Assembly (NCBI GenBank): GCA_965217175.1
Contig: OZ244251.1
Span: forward strand, 2,294,001 to 2,358,000
Direction of reading: 5' to 3'
Length of the DNA: 64,000 nucleotides
Source: Bin87 sp965217175
Lineage (GTDB): Bacteria > Chloroflexota > Dehalococcoidia > Lucifugimonadales > UBA3495
Positions 25,305 to 34,005 of the stretch are shown piece after piece (position 1 is the stretch's first letter; the number at the start of each line of letters is the position of its first letter). The notes under the pieces are model-generated. The model saw only the letters and a list, made by a program, of their open reading frames with translations, made no database searches and was not told the DNA's origin. The position numbers and the translations under genes are program-made.

Positions 25305-25979
25305 CTACGTGCCTCGAGTGGTTTGGACGACGCGGTTAACAAATATTCCGGGTGTGATTACCAGCTCGGGGTCTATGATTCCCGGTTCGCCGACGGTGTC
25401 GACCTCTGCGACGCAGACGCGCGCGGCGGCAGCCATGGTGGCGCTCCATCCCCGCTGATGGCCTCGGTACATGACGTTGCCCAACGTGTCGGCGACTGAT
25501 CCGCGAATCAATGCGAAGTCGGCTCGCAACGGCAGTTCGAGAACACACTCCACGCCGTCGATCACGCGCAATTCCTTGCCGGCCGCGAACCGGGTGCCCG
25601 CTCCTACCGGAATCAGGACCCCGCCAATTCCGGCGCCGCCGGCGCGCAGGCGTTCGGCCAAAGTGCCCTGGGGCACTTCCTCGACCGCGAGGCCCAGGGG
25701 CATTAGACGGGATGCGTCCGCCCCCGCAACCAGATCATCTGGTGGATTTGGGGAAATGATCCTGGCGAATTGTCCCGACGCCACCAATGCGGCGACCATG
25801 GAATCAGGCTGGCAATCGGAGAAATCACATACGCAGGTGAGCCCGCCAACACCAGAATCGGCCAGAGCCGCCAAAAGGGAGGAGGGTTCAGTAGCTGCGG
25901 ACGCGCCGCTGATCAGAATGGTGGCGCCCGCCGGCAAATCTCCCACAGCAGCAGCCGGGGAATCGTAGACTTTGGTCAT
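25305..25979 (-). CDS. 3-oxoacid CoA-transferase subunit A homologue, Gly loop degenerate
   Basis: 224 residues, subunit A fold: PQGTLAERLRAGGAGIGGVLIPVGAGTRFA, LPLRADFALIRGSVADTLGNVMYRGHQRG and VDTVGEPGIIDPELVITPGIFVNRVV are clear. The N-terminal Gly-rich CoA-binding motif (usually GGFGxxGxP) is replaced by ISGASAATEPSSL. Gene order A', B'-A, B looks like two tandem A-B operons in which the first pair lost its active-site motifs and B' became fused to the second A. It starts the minus-strand transcript, divergent from the enoyl-CoA hydratase at 26145. Confidence 0.85.
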   Translation of the reverse strand: MTKVYDSPAAAVGDLPAGATILISGASAATEPSSLLAALADSGVGGLTCVCDFSDCQPDSMVAALVASGQFARIISPNPPDDLVAGADASRLMPLGLAVEEVPQGTLAERLRAGGAGIGGVLIPVGAGTRFAAGKELRVIDGVECVLELPLRADFALIRGSVADTLGNVMYRGHQRGWSATMAAAARVCVAEVDTVGEPGIIDPELVITPGIFVNRVVQTTRGT

Positions 25980-26069
25980 GTCACCGCACGCAGGTTGATA
26001 TGGCGATCATTTTATCGCAATCCGCCGGGGTGATAAAGCGGCAGGGATTCAAACCGGCCTTGCCATAAT

Positions 26070-26104
26070 GCCCGCAGCCCCATTACCATTCAGGGGCTGC
26101 GGGC
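26070..26104. repeat. Perfect 12-bp inverted repeat in a divergent intergenic region
   Basis: GCCCGCAGCCCC (26070-26081) and GGGGCTGCGGGC (26093-26104) with an 11-nt loop. There is no T-run on either side, so it is not a standard terminator. It sits 41 nt before the enoyl-CoA hydratase start and 91 nt from the A' start, where an operator or a leader hairpin could act. Confidence 0.9.
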
Positions 26105-26144
26105 AAAGATTCGCAATCGACCCCACCGGCGCCCGATGTGAACC

Positions 26145-26927
26145 ATGCGATACCAAAGAATCAAGCACATATTGGAGCCACCTTACGCGGAGATCCAACT
26201 GATACCGGCGGGCGGTCCCATTACGATTGACGAGCTGCTGGCTGCCGAGATCATAGATATATGCGACGAGCTGCTATTTCAGGACGACATACGTGTGGTG
26301 TCCATAACGGGGCAGGGCCAGGCATTCGCAACGGGACGAATCTCACCGCCGGCCGATATTGTTGGAGCCGATTCGTCGCAACAGCTCGACTGGATCAACG
26401 GGTTGAAAGCAGCGGGGGCCGTGGCCGGGCTGCCGATGCCCGTGGTGGCAGTGCTGAACGGCGATGCCACCGCCCACGGCCTGGAACTGGCGCTGGCGGC
26501 CGATCTCCGGATAGCCGCGGATTTCGTTGTTGTGGCGGCAGGAAAAATTGGTCAAGTGGGATTTCCTTTCGATGGCGCTACACAACGCCTGCCGCGTCTC
26601 GTTGGGCCTGCGTTGGCCCGGGACATGCTGCTCACCGGCAGGACACTGACCGCCTCCGAGTGCCTGGATGCGGGATTGGTGAACCGGGTGGTGGCGGCTA
26701 ACGAACTGAGCGCCGCCGCCCGGGCGTTGGCGAGTAAGATAGTGGACGCCGCGCCCATCGCCAGCCGGTTTGCCAAGGAAGCAGTGAACGCCGCCGGGGA
26801 TATGACGCTGGCGCAAGGTCTCAGGCTGGAAGCTGACCTCAGCATAATTCTTCAAAGCACAAGCGATCGCGAAGAAGGGTTGCTTGCTTTCCGCGAAAAG
26901 CGCGTCGCCCGGTTTTTGGGTCGGTAA
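26145..26927 (+). CDS. Enoyl-CoA hydratase/isomerase family protein
   Basis: 260-residue crotonase-fold protein. Oxyanion-hole elements are weak in the first half (QAFATGRISPP instead of the usual AFCAGADL) but the second half is good: PVVAVLNGDATAHGLELALAADLRIAA, VGFPFDGATQRLPRLVGPALARDMLLTGRTLTASECLDAGLVNRVV. The usual catalytic Glu pair is not evident, so the reaction may not be simple hydration. It heads a plus-strand acyl-CoA run with the PHP protein, a second crotonase and an acyl-CoA ligase. Confidence 0.85.
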   Translation: MRYQRIKHILEPPYAEIQLIPAGGPITIDELLAAEIIDICDELLFQDDIRVVSITGQGQAFATGRISPPADIVGADSSQQLDWINGLKAAGAVAGLPMPVVAVLNGDATAHGLELALAADLRIAADFVVVAAGKIGQVGFPFDGATQRLPRLVGPALARDMLLTGRTLTASECLDAGLVNRVVAANELSAAARALASKIVDAAPIASRFAKEAVNAAGDMTLAQGLRLEADLSIILQSTSDREEGLLAFREKRVARFLGR

Positions 26928-26945
26928 AGCGAGGCTGCCCTGATT

Positions 26946-27485
26946 ATGGTTCGGCTGGACATCCACACGCACGTCGGCGAAATGTTTGGTTTCCAACCAC
27001 CCACTCCTGAAATGGCTGAAATCGTAATTGGTCAGATTCAGTCCGCCGGGCTGGATGGGATCGCAGTTACGGATCATTGGCGACGCGACTGGGGGCTGGC
27101 GTTGCACCGGGTGGTGGAACGCGAATTCCCGAATCAGGTGATCATCATCCCGGGTCAGGAGATCGACGTGCGCCCCGCCTCGAGTCCGTTCGACGAGTAC
27201 CATTGCACCGAGTTGTACCTGCCGGGCGGGCGTTTGTTCAGAACCTATTGCCATCCGGGTTACTACACCCCGAACATCATCATCGAAGAAGGAATCCATG
27301 GGATCGAGGTGACGAATCACCATCATGACTGGCACATCCGACGACCGCTCGTAGAACGCGTCGCTGAGACTCACGATCTGTTGTCGTTCAACGTCAGTGA
27401 CGCCAACATACTCCACGAGATTGGAGCCGGGAGCACGGAAGTAGATCTCGATGAAATGATGCGTCGGGCAATCCCGCTCGACTGA
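26946..27485 (+). CDS. PHP-domain metal-dependent phosphoesterase-like protein
   Basis: 179 residues. Metal-ligand motifs of the PHP superfamily are visible: LDIHTHVGE at the N-terminus, VTDHWR, PGQEIDV, TYCHPGYY and IEVTNHHHDWH. The domain is short compared with PolIIIA-type or histidinol-phosphatase PHP proteins. It lies between two crotonase genes with 18-nt gaps, an odd partner for acyl-CoA enzymes. Substrate unknown; hydrolysis of a phosphoester or a decarboxylation is possible in this superfamily. Confidence 0.75.
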   Translation: MVRLDIHTHVGEMFGFQPPTPEMAEIVIGQIQSAGLDGIAVTDHWRRDWGLALHRVVEREFPNQVIIIPGQEIDVRPASSPFDEYHCTELYLPGGRLFRTYCHPGYYTPNIIIEEGIHGIEVTNHHHDWHIRRPLVERVAETHDLLSFNVSDANILHEIGAGSTEVDLDEMMRRAIPLD

Positions 27486-27503
27486 CCGACGGTCTGTTTG
27501 CTT

Positions 27504-28235
27504 ATGTCCGGCCAGTTTTCCACCATCATCTACGAAAAACGTGGCGGCGTGGCATATCTGTCCCTGAACCGACCAGCGCAGCTGAACGCCTTTTCGGTAG
27601 CCATGCGGGACGACCTTGCAGAGGTTCTTTCCGCAGTGGCCGAGGATCCCGACGTGCAATGTCTGCTGATTACAGGCCAGGGGCGCGCATTTTGCGCCGG
27701 AGCAGACCTCAGCGAATTTGGTTCAGCGCCTTCGCAGGTCATTGCGCGCCGGGTACGCTGGCAGCGGGACGTCTGGGGCCAACTGATTGGCCTGCGACAG
27801 CCAATCGTGGTTGCCGTGCATGGGTACTGCATAGGCTCCGGGGTGGAGATCGCGCTGCTGGCTGATGTACGGATTGCGGCGGTTGACGCCATCTTTGCGC
27901 TGCCTGAAGTGCGGCTGGGAATGATTCCGGCAGCGGGCGGGACCCAAACCGGGCCAGCCAGCATGGGCCCGTCGAGGGCTCTGGACCTGTTGCTGACCGG
28001 CCGACAGCTGGGAACGAAGGAAGCGTTGAATCTTGGCTTGGTAAGTCGCGTTGCTAAGCCCGACGATTTGATCGCCGACGCCTGGGAAATCGCCGGGCAA
28101 CTGGCGGTTCAACCAGCCCATCTCAATTCCAGGTTGCGCCGAAGCCTGCGCGAGGGGGCCGACCTGTCCCTTAGCGCCGGGCTGGACATGGAACAAAAAC
28201 TGGCAGCAGCAGCAATGGGCGCGGGTTCCCATTAG
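27504..28235 (+). CDS. Enoyl-CoA hydratase
   Basis: 243 residues from ATG 27504. Canonical crotonase: LNRPAQLNAFS, oxyanion hole AFCAGADLSEF, VAVHGYCIGSGVEIALLADVRIA, and LPEVRLGMIPAAGGTQTGPASMG with Glu at the usual second catalytic position (LPEV). Likely hydrates trans-2-enoyl-CoA in acid catabolism. Follows the PHP gene by 18 nt and precedes the acyl-CoA ligase by 21 nt: one transcript. Confidence 0.93.
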   Translation: MSGQFSTIIYEKRGGVAYLSLNRPAQLNAFSVAMRDDLAEVLSAVAEDPDVQCLLITGQGRAFCAGADLSEFGSAPSQVIARRVRWQRDVWGQLIGLRQPIVVAVHGYCIGSGVEIALLADVRIAAVDAIFALPEVRLGMIPAAGGTQTGPASMGPSRALDLLLTGRQLGTKEALNLGLVSRVAKPDDLIADAWEIAGQLAVQPAHLNSRLRRSLREGADLSLSAGLDMEQKLAAAAMGAGSH

Positions 28236-28256
28236 GGTCTGCACCCCGGAGAGAGG

Positions 28257-29810
28257 ATGAACACTACCGAGTTTTTAATGATTGCATCGGCCATAGTGCC
28301 GGATCGTACCGCCATCGTATTCGAAGGCGTCAGGTACTCTTTTGAAGAGTTGCAGGAGCGCGTCAACCGGTTGGCAAACGCCATGTCGAACTTAGGAATC
28401 GGGCCCGGAGATCGAGTGGCCGCGATGCAAACGAATTGCAACCAGCTGCTGGAGATATATTTCGCGGCGGCGCAGCTGGATGCAATCTATGTGCCCATCA
28501 ATTTCCGGGCCAAGCAGGAAGAATTGAACACCATGCTGGGCATTGCGGAACCAGCGCTCCTGTTTTTGGGCGAACGGTATGCGTCTCTCGTTCCCGCTGA
28601 TGAGACGTGGGCCGGTCGGCAGGTTGTGATGCTGGACGGCGACGCCACAAGTGGACGTATCGCATACGACGCGCTGATTGCCGGGGTCGAACCGGATCAA
28701 TTGCATTTTCCTGAGGACGATGAGGATGACACCACGGTTATTATGTTTACTTCCGGCACGACCAGCGTGCCCAAGGGCGTCCAATTAACGCATGACAGCT
28801 TTGGCACGTTCCTGCTGATGAACGTGACGCCAGCTGATCCCGACATCGAGGAAACCAACTTATTGACGGTGCCGCTATATCACGTGGCTGGACTGCAAGC
28901 TGCACTGGCAGCGGTGTTCGGTGGGCGCACTTTGGTGGTGATGCCTCAGTTTGAAGCGGAGTCCTGGATGGGCCTGGTCGCAGAACACCGGGCGAACCGG
29001 GCGATGCTGGTGCCGACGATGTTGAAAAGAGTAATCGATCATCCGAAGTTTGATGATTACGATTTGTCCTCACTGGATGTCATCACCTATGGGGCGGCGC
29101 CGATGCCGCTGCCGGTTATTCGCCAGGCCATCGCCAAATTCCCCAACGCAAGGTTTATCAACGCCTTTGGGCAAACTGAAACCGCGTCCACCATCACGAT
29201 GCTGCCTCCAGAAGACCATTTGCTGGAGGGAAGCCCGGATGAAATTGAACTCAAGCTGCGCCATCTGACTTCGATTGGCAAACCTCTGGACGATGTGGAG
29301 GTTATTATTGTGTCGGAGGCTGGAACGCCAGTTGCCGCGGGAGAAGTGGGGGAGATCGTTGCCCGTGGACCGCGCCTGATGAGTGGATACTGGCGGCAGG
29401 ATGATGCCACCGCCGAAACGTTGCGTTCGGGCTGGCTATACACCGGCGACCTGGCCTGGCAAGACGAGGACGGTTACATCTACCTTTCGGGCCGGGCGCG
29501 GGATTTCATCAAACGCGGTGGCGAGATGGTATCGCCCGAGGAAGTTGAGCAAGTACTTGTGGGGCACCCCGACGTGGAAGAGGTGGCAGTTATAGGCGTG
29601 CCCGACCTGGAGTGGGGCGAGGAAGTGAGGGCCGTCGTGGTGCTCAACAACCAGGGAATCAGCGAAACAAAGCTGATCGAGTACTGCCGGGATCGGCTGG
29701 CGAGCTTCAAACGCCCCACCTCGGTCGTGTTTGTGGATGAGTTGCCCCGCAATGTTATGGGAAAGGTGGTAAAACGGGATTTGCGGGAAGAACTGGGCCT
29801 ACCATCCTGA
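28257..29810 (+). CDS. Acyl-CoA synthetase (AMP-forming ligase)
   Basis: 517-residue ANL-superfamily enzyme that activates a carboxylic acid via an acyl-AMP. Seen: P-loop FTSGTTSVPKGV (about 165), FGQTETAS (A5-like), the hinge YTGDLAWQDEDGYIYLSGRARDFIKRGGE, and the C-terminal catalytic Lys in NVMGKVVKRDL. ATG has GAGAGAGG upstream. Substrate is unclear; fatty or aromatic acids are equally possible. It should supply acyl-CoA to the neighbouring hydratases and CoA-transferases. Its stop lies within the first unit of a 17-bp repeat. Confidence 0.94.
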   Translation: MNTTEFLMIASAIVPDRTAIVFEGVRYSFEELQERVNRLANAMSNLGIGPGDRVAAMQTNCNQLLEIYFAAAQLDAIYVPINFRAKQEELNTMLGIAEPALLFLGERYASLVPADETWAGRQVVMLDGDATSGRIAYDALIAGVEPDQLHFPEDDEDDTTVIMFTSGTTSVPKGVQLTHDSFGTFLLMNVTPADPDIEETNLLTVPLYHVAGLQAALAAVFGGRTLVVMPQFEAESWMGLVAEHRANRAMLVPTMLKRVIDHPKFDDYDLSSLDVITYGAAPMPLPVIRQAIAKFPNARFINAFGQTETASTITMLPPEDHLLEGSPDEIELKLRHLTSIGKPLDDVEVIIVSEAGTPVAAGEVGEIVARGPRLMSGYWRQDDATAETLRSGWLYTGDLAWQDEDGYIYLSGRARDFIKRGGEMVSPEEVEQVLVGHPDVEEVAVIGVPDLEWGEEVRAVVVLNNQGISETKLIEYCRDRLASFKRPTSVVFVDELPRNVMGKVVKRDLREELGLPS

Positions 29811-29850
29811 CTAAACTACCATCCTGGTTGAGTTACTATCCTGATTTAAC
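29800..29850 (+). repeat. Three 17-bp imperfect tandem repeats at the ligase 3' end
   Basis: TACCATCCTGACTAAAC, TACCATCCTGGTTGAGT and TACTATCCTGATTTAAC lie head to tail. The stop codon of the acyl-CoA ligase is inside the first unit. The repeats run to 36 nt before the next gene. Confidence 0.85.
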
Positions 29851-29885
29851 CTAACCATAAGGAAACCAAACCGGCAGGGAGCGAC

Positions 29886-30821
29886 ATGAAAATTGCAGTC
29901 ATGGGAGCCGGCGGCGTCGGCGGGTACTTCGGCGGGTTATTGGCTCGCGGCGGACACGACGTAACGTTCATCGCCCGGGGTCAACACCTGGATGCCATCC
30001 GGAGCAACGGGCTCAAAGTGATCAGCACCAACGACGGTGAGTTTACGGTGCGTTGCGGCGCCACCGACGACCCTGCCGATGCGGGTGAGCATGAGTTGGT
30101 AATCTTCGCCGTAAAGATGTATGACAACGAACACACCATGCGCCTGATCCAACCACTGGTTGGCCCCGAAACGATAGTCCTGACCCTGCAGAATGGGATT
30201 GATAACGGCGATCTGCTGGCCGAAATTTTTGGTCCGGAGCGGGTGATGATTGGATCCGCGTACCTTGAGGGTCGCATCGACTCGCCGGGCGTGGTGACAC
30301 AAGGTGGCCCCGGCGCCGCATCCTTCGGCGAGCGCACCCCGGGAATTACGGAGCGCGGCGAGATGCTGCTGAGCGTGTTTCAGCAGGCTGGCTGGCGGGT
30401 GGAATTGCTGGAGAACATGACGGGGATGCTGTGGAAGAAGTTCGCTTATCTGGCGGGTTCGGCCGGAGTTTGCGCCGCCAGTGGGTGCACCTACGGGGAA
30501 CTGCGTTCGATTCCTGAGACCAGGGAAGTGATCAGAACCGCCATTGCCGAAGCGTTGGCAGTCGGGGAAGCCGCCGGGGCTCCGCTGGAACCTAATTCGT
30601 TGGAGTGGTCGATGTCGGCGCTGGACAACTTCCCGGCCACCGGGATGGCGTCGTTGGCCAAGGACTTCGCGGACGGACGACCCGTGGAGCTGGAAGGGCT
30701 GACGGGTACGGTCATCAGGATGGGCCGTCAGAATAATGTCCCGACACCGATGAACGACGCCATTTATGCCGTGCTGAAACCCCGGGCCAATCGAATAGAA
30801 GCGGAACAGGATCGGCGATAG
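29886..30821 (+). CDS. 2-dehydropantoate 2-reductase family protein
   Basis: 311 residues, NADPH-dependent ketopantoate-reductase fold. N-terminal GAGGVGGYFGGLLARGGHDVTFIARG, then VKMYDNEHTMRLI, LQNGIDN, and C-terminal helical domain with WKKFAYLAGSAGVCAASGCTYGEL (Lys/Asn catalytic region) and SMASLAKDF-like ASLAKDFADGRPVELEGLTG. Starts with GGGAGC before ATG. In this catabolic neighbourhood it could reduce another 2-oxo acid instead of ketopantoate, so I give no symbol. Confidence 0.88.
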   Translation: MKIAVMGAGGVGGYFGGLLARGGHDVTFIARGQHLDAIRSNGLKVISTNDGEFTVRCGATDDPADAGEHELVIFAVKMYDNEHTMRLIQPLVGPETIVLTLQNGIDNGDLLAEIFGPERVMIGSAYLEGRIDSPGVVTQGGPGAASFGERTPGITERGEMLLSVFQQAGWRVELLENMTGMLWKKFAYLAGSAGVCAASGCTYGELRSIPETREVIRTAIAEALAVGEAAGAPLEPNSLEWSMSALDNFPATGMASLAKDFADGRPVELEGLTGTVIRMGRQNNVPTPMNDAIYAVLKPRANRIEAEQDRR

Positions 30822-30909
30822 GGGTCGCTAATTCGGGGAGCCGCTGCCAGCCGTCGCTTCGATGCCCGACAACCGGGTCGGGTCTTCATAGCGGGTTGGT
30901 ATTCGGGTT

Positions 30910-31275
30910 CTAGCTTCCCGGGTAGGTGAGTTTCAGCAGGACGTGCCGTCGGTTCTGTGTGTGGGGACGGACGTGTTCGGGCCAACGGCCGGCTTCAACG
31001 GCTATCGCCCATTCCGGGCTGGTTAGCACTTCGGGGTTGTCCACCTGGTATACGGCATGGTGTTTGGGAGTGCCGGGGATTTCAATCTCGCGCACCTCGC
31101 CTCCCATCGCCATTACCAATCGCTGAGTCTCGTATCGGGTTACTTCACGGACGCCGGGCACCTGGTTCAGCGTGGGGCAATGCTCGGTGTTATAGACGTC
31201 GTTGAACAATGATTCGTGCTGTGGGTCGATGTCCATACTGGCGATGAACAGATACCTGGAATGCAAATCGGCCAT
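30910..31275 (-). CDS. EthD-like dimeric alpha/beta-barrel protein
   Basis: 121 residues. The layout RYLFIASMDIDPQHESLFNDVYNTEHCPTLNQVPGV followed by TRYET and PKHHAVYQVDNPEVLTSPEWA is typical of small ferredoxin-like dimeric barrel proteins (EthD/DUF4286 type), which bind or convert small organic acids. The function is not known. It lies 21 nt after the TPR gene stop region on the minus strand, within the ThDP-enzyme transcript. Confidence 0.7.
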   Translation of the reverse strand: MADLHSRYLFIASMDIDPQHESLFNDVYNTEHCPTLNQVPGVREVTRYETQRLVMAMGGEVREIEIPGTPKHHAVYQVDNPEVLTSPEWAIAVEAGRWPEHVRPHTQNRRHVLLKLTYPGS

Positions 31276-31296
31276 GAAACGCCTCCCTTGTTAGCG

Positions 31297-31995
31297 CTAG
31301 TGTGAGTGGTGGAGCATTTGCCCGGCCAGCGTCCAGTCGGAACGGGCGGCGGGCATGTTACCGAGGGCGGCATAGGCTTTGCCGCGCGACACGTAGGCGG
31401 CGGTGTGTCGGTCATTTATTGAGATGACGTTGGTAAACGCCGCCACTGCCGGTTCGTTGTGTCCAGCGTCGCGCAACGCCATACCCAACCAATAATGAGT
31501 TTCCGTGTCATCGGGGGCCAGGGTTGCCGCCTGTTGTAAATCCTGGATTGCCCCATCGAAGCAGGCCAACTGATGCCGCGCCCGCCCTCGCAACAGCCAG
31601 ATTGCTGGCGACTCAGCGTTGATACCCAATACATGGCTGCAATCGCTTGCGGCCCCCCGATAGTCGCCCAGAGTAAACCTGGTATTAACACGGAGCAGCC
31701 ACGCTTCCGGTCGACGTTGGTCCAGCTCGATGGCCAGTTGGAGGTCTTGCAACGCCGCGTCGTTGCGGCCCAAGGCCACCAACGTTGCTGCCCGGAAAAC
31801 GCGGACGTCGGCATGATTTGGGTCGATGAGCACGGCGATGTCCAAGTCTGCCAATGCAGATTCCACCCGGCCCAGGCGGAGGAGGGCGGCGCCGCGCTGC
31901 AGGTACGGCTCAACTGTGCGGACACCGGCATTGATGATTTCGCCGGCGTCCAGAACCACCTGGCGCAATTGGCTGGCATTTATTTCTGCAGACAA
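31297..31995 (-). CDS. TPR-repeat protein
   Basis: 232 residues made almost entirely of about six tetratricopeptide repeats (helix pairs such as PYLQRGAALLRLGRVESALADLDIAVLIDP). Protein-protein interaction scaffold; no signal peptide is visible. The start is a TTG at 31995 without a clear ribosome site, so a downstream start is possible. It follows the ThDP enzyme by 73 nt on the same strand. Confidence 0.75.
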   Translation of the reverse strand: MSAEINASQLRQVVLDAGEIINAGVRTVEPYLQRGAALLRLGRVESALADLDIAVLIDPNHADVRVFRAATLVALGRNDAALQDLQLAIELDQRRPEAWLLRVNTRFTLGDYRGAASDCSHVLGINAESPAIWLLRGRARHQLACFDGAIQDLQQAATLAPDDTETHYWLGMALRDAGHNEPAVAAFTNVISINDRHTAAYVSRGKAYAALGNMPAARSDWTLAGQMLHHSH

Positions 31996-32068
31996 TGTGG
32001 ATCACGCAGTCGACGGCAACAGACAGGGCATCGGCGATTTTTACCGGAGCGGCGGGGATGCCTTTGGC

Positions 32069-33715
32069 CTAGAATGCACGTCTGTGCGAGTAGTCGATTT
32101 CTTCGTTGGTGATGAACTCGAGGAGCACGGCGTTGCCGTCTTCATTCTGGCGTCGAGCGCGCTGGAACGCAGGAATAATCTCAGCGGGGTCGGTGATGCG
32201 TTCGGCATAACCGCCCATGGCCCGGCCCATGTCGGCGTAGTTACCGCCCAGGTCCCGGGTGTTGTACAGGGCATGGGAGCGCTGCATGGCGCCGGTCTCC
32301 ACCGCCATGGTGGAGTTGTTCAGCACCACCGTGGTGATGGGAGCGTTGCTACGCACTGCGGTTTCGAAGTCGAGGCCGACCATGCCGAAGGCGGCATCAC
32401 CCATGAAATTCACGCACATCTTGTCGGGTGCAGCCAATTTCGCGCCGATGACCAGTCCGAGGCCAGTACCCAGGCCGTGGGATTTTCCCCAACCGAGGTA
32501 GGTGCGGGGCCCCCCGGCTCGATAGAACGGTGTGATCTGGTCGCGAGGGCTGCCGGAATCGTGTGTGATGATGGCCTCGTTGGCCGGGACCGCCTGCTGG
32601 AAGTCGGTAATTACCCGGTAGGGGTTGACCAGTGGCCCGCCATCGGTGGTTTTGTGTTGCCACTCTGCCAACCACGCGTTGCGGACAGATTCGATCTCTG
32701 CCGTTAGCTCGGCATTGTTCCGCCGAGTGTCACCGACAATCTCGCGGCAGGCATCGATCATCTGTCGGAGGGTGAGCTTGGCGTCTCCAATCAAGGGGAA
32801 CTGGACATCGTAGTCCTTGTTCAGGTCGCGGGGGTCGTTGGTGTTTTGAATCAAGGTGCGCCCAGCGGGGAGGTTCATGGACATACCGTGCTTGGTGAAG
32901 CTGGAGCCCACGCCGAATATGACATCGGACCGCCTAATGAAGTGATACACGGTGCCGGACATTACGCCCGACCCGCTGCCCAAAGCCAGGGGATGACTTT
33001 CCGGGAACCCGCTTTTGCCCAACAATGTAGTCATAACCGGAGCGGACAGCAATTCGGCCAGTTCGACCAGATCATCGGTGGCCTCGGCGTACATGACACC
33101 CTGACCGGCGTGGATGACCGGATGGGTGGCGGAACACAAGGCCTGGGCGGCGGCTTCCACATCGGTAGGGGCGGCTTGAGATGCGGCCGAACGGACGTTG
33201 CCTCCCCAGTAGAATGCCTCTTCTGAAACGTCCTCGAGGGCGACGTCGGCGGGAATCTCGACCATGGATGGACCCGGGCGGCCGGTGTACAGGGCGTTGA
33301 TGGCGCGGCGCATGATCTGGCTGGTGCTGGAGGCCAGGTTCATGCGTTCAAGATGCTTCGTAATGCTGGCGTAGCTTTCGATTGAATCGAACAAGGGGAA
33401 CACGCCCTGCCGGTCTCGAGGGTGTCCAAGGGGCAGCAACAGGATCGGGACTGAATCGGAGAACGCAGTTGCCACGCCGGAATACGCGTTTTCGGCGCCG
33501 GGGCCGTATTGCATGGCGAAAACACCGGGGGGACGGCCGTTGGTAACGCGGCTGTAGCCGTCGGCGATGCCTACGCCCACGCGTTCCTGGCGGCAGATGA
33601 CCGGACGGATGCCGGCGGCGGCACAGGCTTCGATAACGGGAGTGGTGGGGAAGCAGGAGAGGTATTTCACGCCCTCCCGCTTGAGGATTTCGGCGATGGC
33701 ATCAATAGTTTGCAC
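32069..33715 (-). CDS. Thiamine-diphosphate-dependent enzyme, acetolactate-synthase-like
   Basis: 548 residues from a GTG at 33715 with GAAGAGG 8 nt upstream. N-terminal pyrimidine-binding domain with the catalytic Glu in CRQERVGVGIADGYSR, central domain, and C-terminal pyrophosphate-binding motif GDAAFGMVGLDFETA...VVLNNSTMA. The open frame continues to 33898, but that extension contains the REP-like repeat, so the shorter start is preferred. Substrate not clear: acetolactate synthase, oxalyl-CoA decarboxylase, benzoylformate decarboxylase and others share this fold. It is divergent from two CaiB-type CoA-transferases, a neighbour seen with oxalyl-CoA decarboxylase, but this is suggestive only. 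Confidence 0.87.
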   Translation of the reverse strand: MQTIDAIAEILKREGVKYLSCFPTTPVIEACAAAGIRPVICRQERVGVGIADGYSRVTNGRPPGVFAMQYGPGAENAYSGVATAFSDSVPILLLPLGHPRDRQGVFPLFDSIESYASITKHLERMNLASSTSQIMRRAINALYTGRPGPSMVEIPADVALEDVSEEAFYWGGNVRSAASQAAPTDVEAAAQALCSATHPVIHAGQGVMYAEATDDLVELAELLSAPVMTTLLGKSGFPESHPLALGSGSGVMSGTVYHFIRRSDVIFGVGSSFTKHGMSMNLPAGRTLIQNTNDPRDLNKDYDVQFPLIGDAKLTLRQMIDACREIVGDTRRNNAELTAEIESVRNAWLAEWQHKTTDGGPLVNPYRVITDFQQAVPANEAIITHDSGSPRDQITPFYRAGGPRTYLGWGKSHGLGTGLGLVIGAKLAAPDKMCVNFMGDAAFGMVGLDFETAVRSNAPITTVVLNNSTMAVETGAMQRSHALYNTRDLGGNYADMGRAMGGYAERITDPAEIIPAFQRARRQNEDGNAVLLEFITNEEIDYSHRRAF

Positions 33716-33803
33716 GGGTATTACCTCTTCAGGGTTGGCAGTATCAGGGGTGTCCTTTACCCACATTGGGGCGACGAACGGAAGTATAACACCGCCCTCG
33801 CGG

Positions 33804-33846
33804 GTACCCACTTTGTCATTGCGCGCGTAGCGTGGCCATCTCATCG
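33804..33846 (+). repeat. REP-like palindromic repeat, copy 2
   Basis: GTACCCACTTTGTCATTGCG then CGCGTAGCGTGGCCATCTCATCG. The first 15 bases and the palindromic core match copy 3 at 51596 almost exactly. It lies in the divergent region between the ThDP enzyme and the CaiB-type genes. Confidence 0.8.
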
Positions 33847-33937
33847 TCTTGGCGACGGCGGTTCGTCGACGTGTGTTCAGCCTCATTGAGATTGCCACGT
33901 CGCTGTGCTCATCGCATTGACATGAGTGGGGAATGGA

Positions 33938-33966
33938 TTGTTTCGATGAATTTATCTGGTTAGAAT
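33938..33966 (+). promoter_or_regulatory. Promoter for the CaiB-type CoA-transferase pair
   Basis: TTGTTT (33938-33943), 17-nt spacer, TAGAAT (33961-33966, 5 of 6). Start of transcription would be near 33973, about 33 nt before the first CoA-transferase. Confidence 0.45.
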
Positions 33967-34005
33967 GACGTTCGCGATTACTTCGGGATTACTCTATGCA
34001 GCGGT

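Noticed and set aside
26343..27659. 438-codon minus-strand frame across two crotonases and the PHP gene
   Set aside because: Covers parts of three recognisable plus-strand genes and shows no domain.
33716..33898. N-terminal extension of the ThDP enzyme
   Set aside because: Open frame contains the REP-like repeat and the enzyme fold begins at the GTG at 33715 with a good ribosome site.
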